From assembly GCA_913052445.1 (NCBI GenBank), contig CAJXDP010000016.1, positions 1 to 35,278 on the forward strand: a stretch of 35,278 nt of DNA, given 5' to 3'. This document shows, piece after piece, positions 34,143 through 35,278 of this stretch (position 1 is its first letter; each line of letters opens with the position of its first letter). A program made the translations under genes and the position numbers. Under the pieces are notes generated by a model that saw only the letters and a list, made by a program, of their open reading frames with translations, made no database searches and was not told where the DNA came from. The DNA comes from an uncultured Formosa sp. (GTDB lineage: Bacteria > Bacteroidota > Bacteroidia > Flavobacteriales > Flavobacteriaceae).

Positions 34143-35224
34143 TGAAGGTAGCACTTATCACAGGCGTAACAGGACAAGATGGCTCCTATCTTGCAGAACT
34201 TTTGCTAGAAAAGGGATATATAGTACATGGGGTCAAACGACGTTCATCTTCTTTTAATACACAGCGTGTTGACCATATCTATCAAGATCCTCATGTCAAA
34301 AACCCTAGATTTAAGTTACATTACGGAGATCTAACAGACTCCTTAAACATTACTAAAATTATTAAAGACACTCAGCCAGATGAAATATACAATCTAGGCG
34401 CCATGTCACATGTGAAAGTGTCTTTTGATATGCCAGAATACGTAGCTAATGTTGACGGAATTGGGCCTTTAAGAATACTTGAAGCGGTGCGTTTGTTAGG
34501 ATTAGAAAAGAAAACAAAAATTTATCAAGCTTCTACTTCGGAACTCTACGGAGGAATGAAAAACAATAAAAATGAAAACGGCTTTTATGATGAAAAATCA
34601 GCTTTTTATCCACGATCTCCATACGGAGTTGCTAAAATTTATGGGTTTTGGATCACCAAAAATTATCGTGAAGCTTATGACATGTTTGCTTGTAACGGAA
34701 TTTTGTTTAATCACGAATCGCCTAGACGAGGAGAGACTTTTGTGACTAGAAAAATCACTCGAGCAGTGGCTCAAATTGCTCTTGGTCAAAAAGATAAATT
34801 CTACCTAGGAAATCTAGATGCTAAACGTGATTGGGGACATGCTAAGGACTATGTACGTATGATGTGGATGATTCTACAAGCCGATCAACCAGAGGATTGG
34901 GTAATAGCCACAGGTATTTCAACTTCTGTTAGAGAAATGGTTAGTATGTCCTTCAAAGAAGTGGGAGTCGAATTAGAGTTTAAAGGTAAAGGTTCGAATG
35001 AGAAGGCTTTTATAAAAGCTTGTCACGATAAAAAATACCAACTTAAAATTGGAAAAGAAGTACTCTCAATAGACTCAAACTATTATCGTCCAACAGAAGT
35101 AGATTATTTGGTGGGAGATCCTACAAAAGCAAAAGTAAAACTAGGTTGGAAGCCAGAGCATAATATTACTTCTTTAGTTAAAGAAATGATACAATCTGAT
35201 CTAAAATCGTTTAAAAATAATTAA
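34142..35224 (+). CDS. gmd: GDP-mannose 4,6-dehydratase
   Basis: A 360-residue extended SDR enzyme that turns GDP-D-mannose into GDP-4-keto-6-deoxy-D-mannose, the substrate of the fcl product. The nucleotide loop is GVTGQDG (residues 8-14). Catalytic residues are T132 and E134 in STSELYGG, then Y161 and K165 in [23 protein letters not shown] follows, the typical GMD-binding loop. Compared with many homologs it has a short insert (about residues 285-310) near the C-terminal substrate domain. It is coupled to fcl by a 1-nt overlap, so both steps are made together. A nucleotide-sugar dehydrogenase follows 7 nt later. Confidence 0.96.
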   Translation: MKVALITGVTGQDGSYLAELLLEKGYIVHGVKRRSSSFNTQRVDHIYQDPHVKNPRFKLHYGDLTDSLNITKIIKDTQPDEIYNLGAMSHVKVSFDMPEYVANVDGIGPLRILEAVRLLGLEKKTKIYQASTSELYGGMKNNKNENGFYDEKSAFYPRSPYGVAKIYGFWITKNYREAYDMFACNGILFNHESPRRGETFVTRKITRAVAQIALGQKDKFYLGNLDAKRDWGHAKDYVRMMWMILQADQPEDWVIATGISTSVREMVSMSFKEVGVELEFKGKGSNEKAFIKACHDKKYQLKIGKEVLSIDSNYYRPTEVDYLVGDPTKAKVKLGWKPEHNITSLVKEMIQSDLKSFKNN

Positions 35225-35231
35225 AAAGTTT

Positions 35232-35278
35232 ATGGAAATTAAATCTATCTGTTGTATTGGAGCTGGTTACGTTGGTGG
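35232..35278 (+). CDS. UDP-glucose 6-dehydrogenase, N-terminal fragment
   Basis: The ATG at 35232 opens a frame that runs off the right edge. The visible MEIKSICCIGAGYVGG is a Rossmann start with the GAGYVG motif of UDP-glucose/GDP-mannose dehydrogenases. The form CCIGAGYVGG resembles the eukaryote-like UDP-glucose dehydrogenases found in Bacteroidota. It would supply UDP-glucuronic acid to the glycan. Substrate assignment is tentative, with 16 residues visible. Confidence 0.72.
   Translation, partial: MEIKSICCIGAGYVG

Noticed and set aside
1-35278. Mobile elements, prophage, CRISPR arrays, tRNA genes
   Set aside because: Searched by eye for transposase or integrase motifs, regularly spaced repeats and cloverleaf-like sequences with CCA ends; none found.

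Overview
The window is AT-rich bacterial chromosome, roughly one third G+C by eye. It almost certainly comes from a member of the Flavobacteriaceae (Bacteroidota), probably marine. The reasons are: a Na+-translocating NADH:quinone reductase (nqr) operon; two type IX secretion (T9SS) components, the plug protein and PorT; a lipoprotein-type Omp85 protein (TamL); a short primary sigma factor of 287 residues; weak or absent Shine-Dalgarno sequences; and several Bacteroidota-type promoters (TTG, 19-22 bp spacer, TAnnTTTG). I see no tRNA, rRNA, CRISPR array, insertion sequence or integrase, and no gene-free stretch over about 210 bp.

Layout. 1-4033 (minus strand): nqrA-B-C-D and the first ten codons of nqrE, packed with 1-30 nt gaps behind one promoter. 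4191-7561 (plus): T9SS plug protein, apaG and pruA, ending in a strong bidirectional terminator. 7626-11295: a divergent thiol-linked envelope group, made of an Omp28-type lipoprotein with a WCGYC motif (minus), then a TlpA-like thioredoxin and a DUF6029-like outer-membrane barrel (plus). 11318-14357: rsmG (minus), a fatty acid desaturase and an aspartate aminotransferase (plus). 14367-17222 (minus): trkA-trkH potassium uptake. 17330-22112: ubiE/menG and porT (plus), a TrmH/SpoU RNA methyltransferase (minus) and tamL (plus). 22222-27892 (plus): housekeeping genes fbaA, accD, rpsO, pnp and rpoD, with a leader hairpin before pnp and a strong terminator after it. 28101-35278: the start of a surface polysaccharide locus, with a NusG/UpxY-type antiterminator, two WecA/MraY-type polyprenyl-phosphate sugar transferases, an unrecognised Kelch-like transmembrane protein with a possible cytoplasmic winged helix, a cytidylyltransferase, fcl and gmd (GDP-L-fucose synthesis), and the first codons of a UDP-glucose 6-dehydrogenase.

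How the genes work together. Nqr makes a sodium gradient and reduces menaquinone, whose last synthetic step is catalysed by UbiE/MenG. TrkAH takes up potassium using membrane energy. PlugP, PorT and TamL belong to outer-membrane biogenesis and T9SS. FbaA, AccD and the desaturase supply central carbon and lipid metabolism. RpsO, PNPase, RsmG, the TrmH enzyme and sigma A form an RNA/translation group. The last 7 kb should initiate and build a fucose-containing surface glycan. The most unusual points are: the A12 tract inside the antiterminator gene; the Kelch-TM-winged-helix candidate regulator next to it; an ops-like GC-rich element in the same locus; AccD lacking its zinc-ribbon cysteines; the pnp leader hairpin; and the Omp28/TlpA/barrel group.
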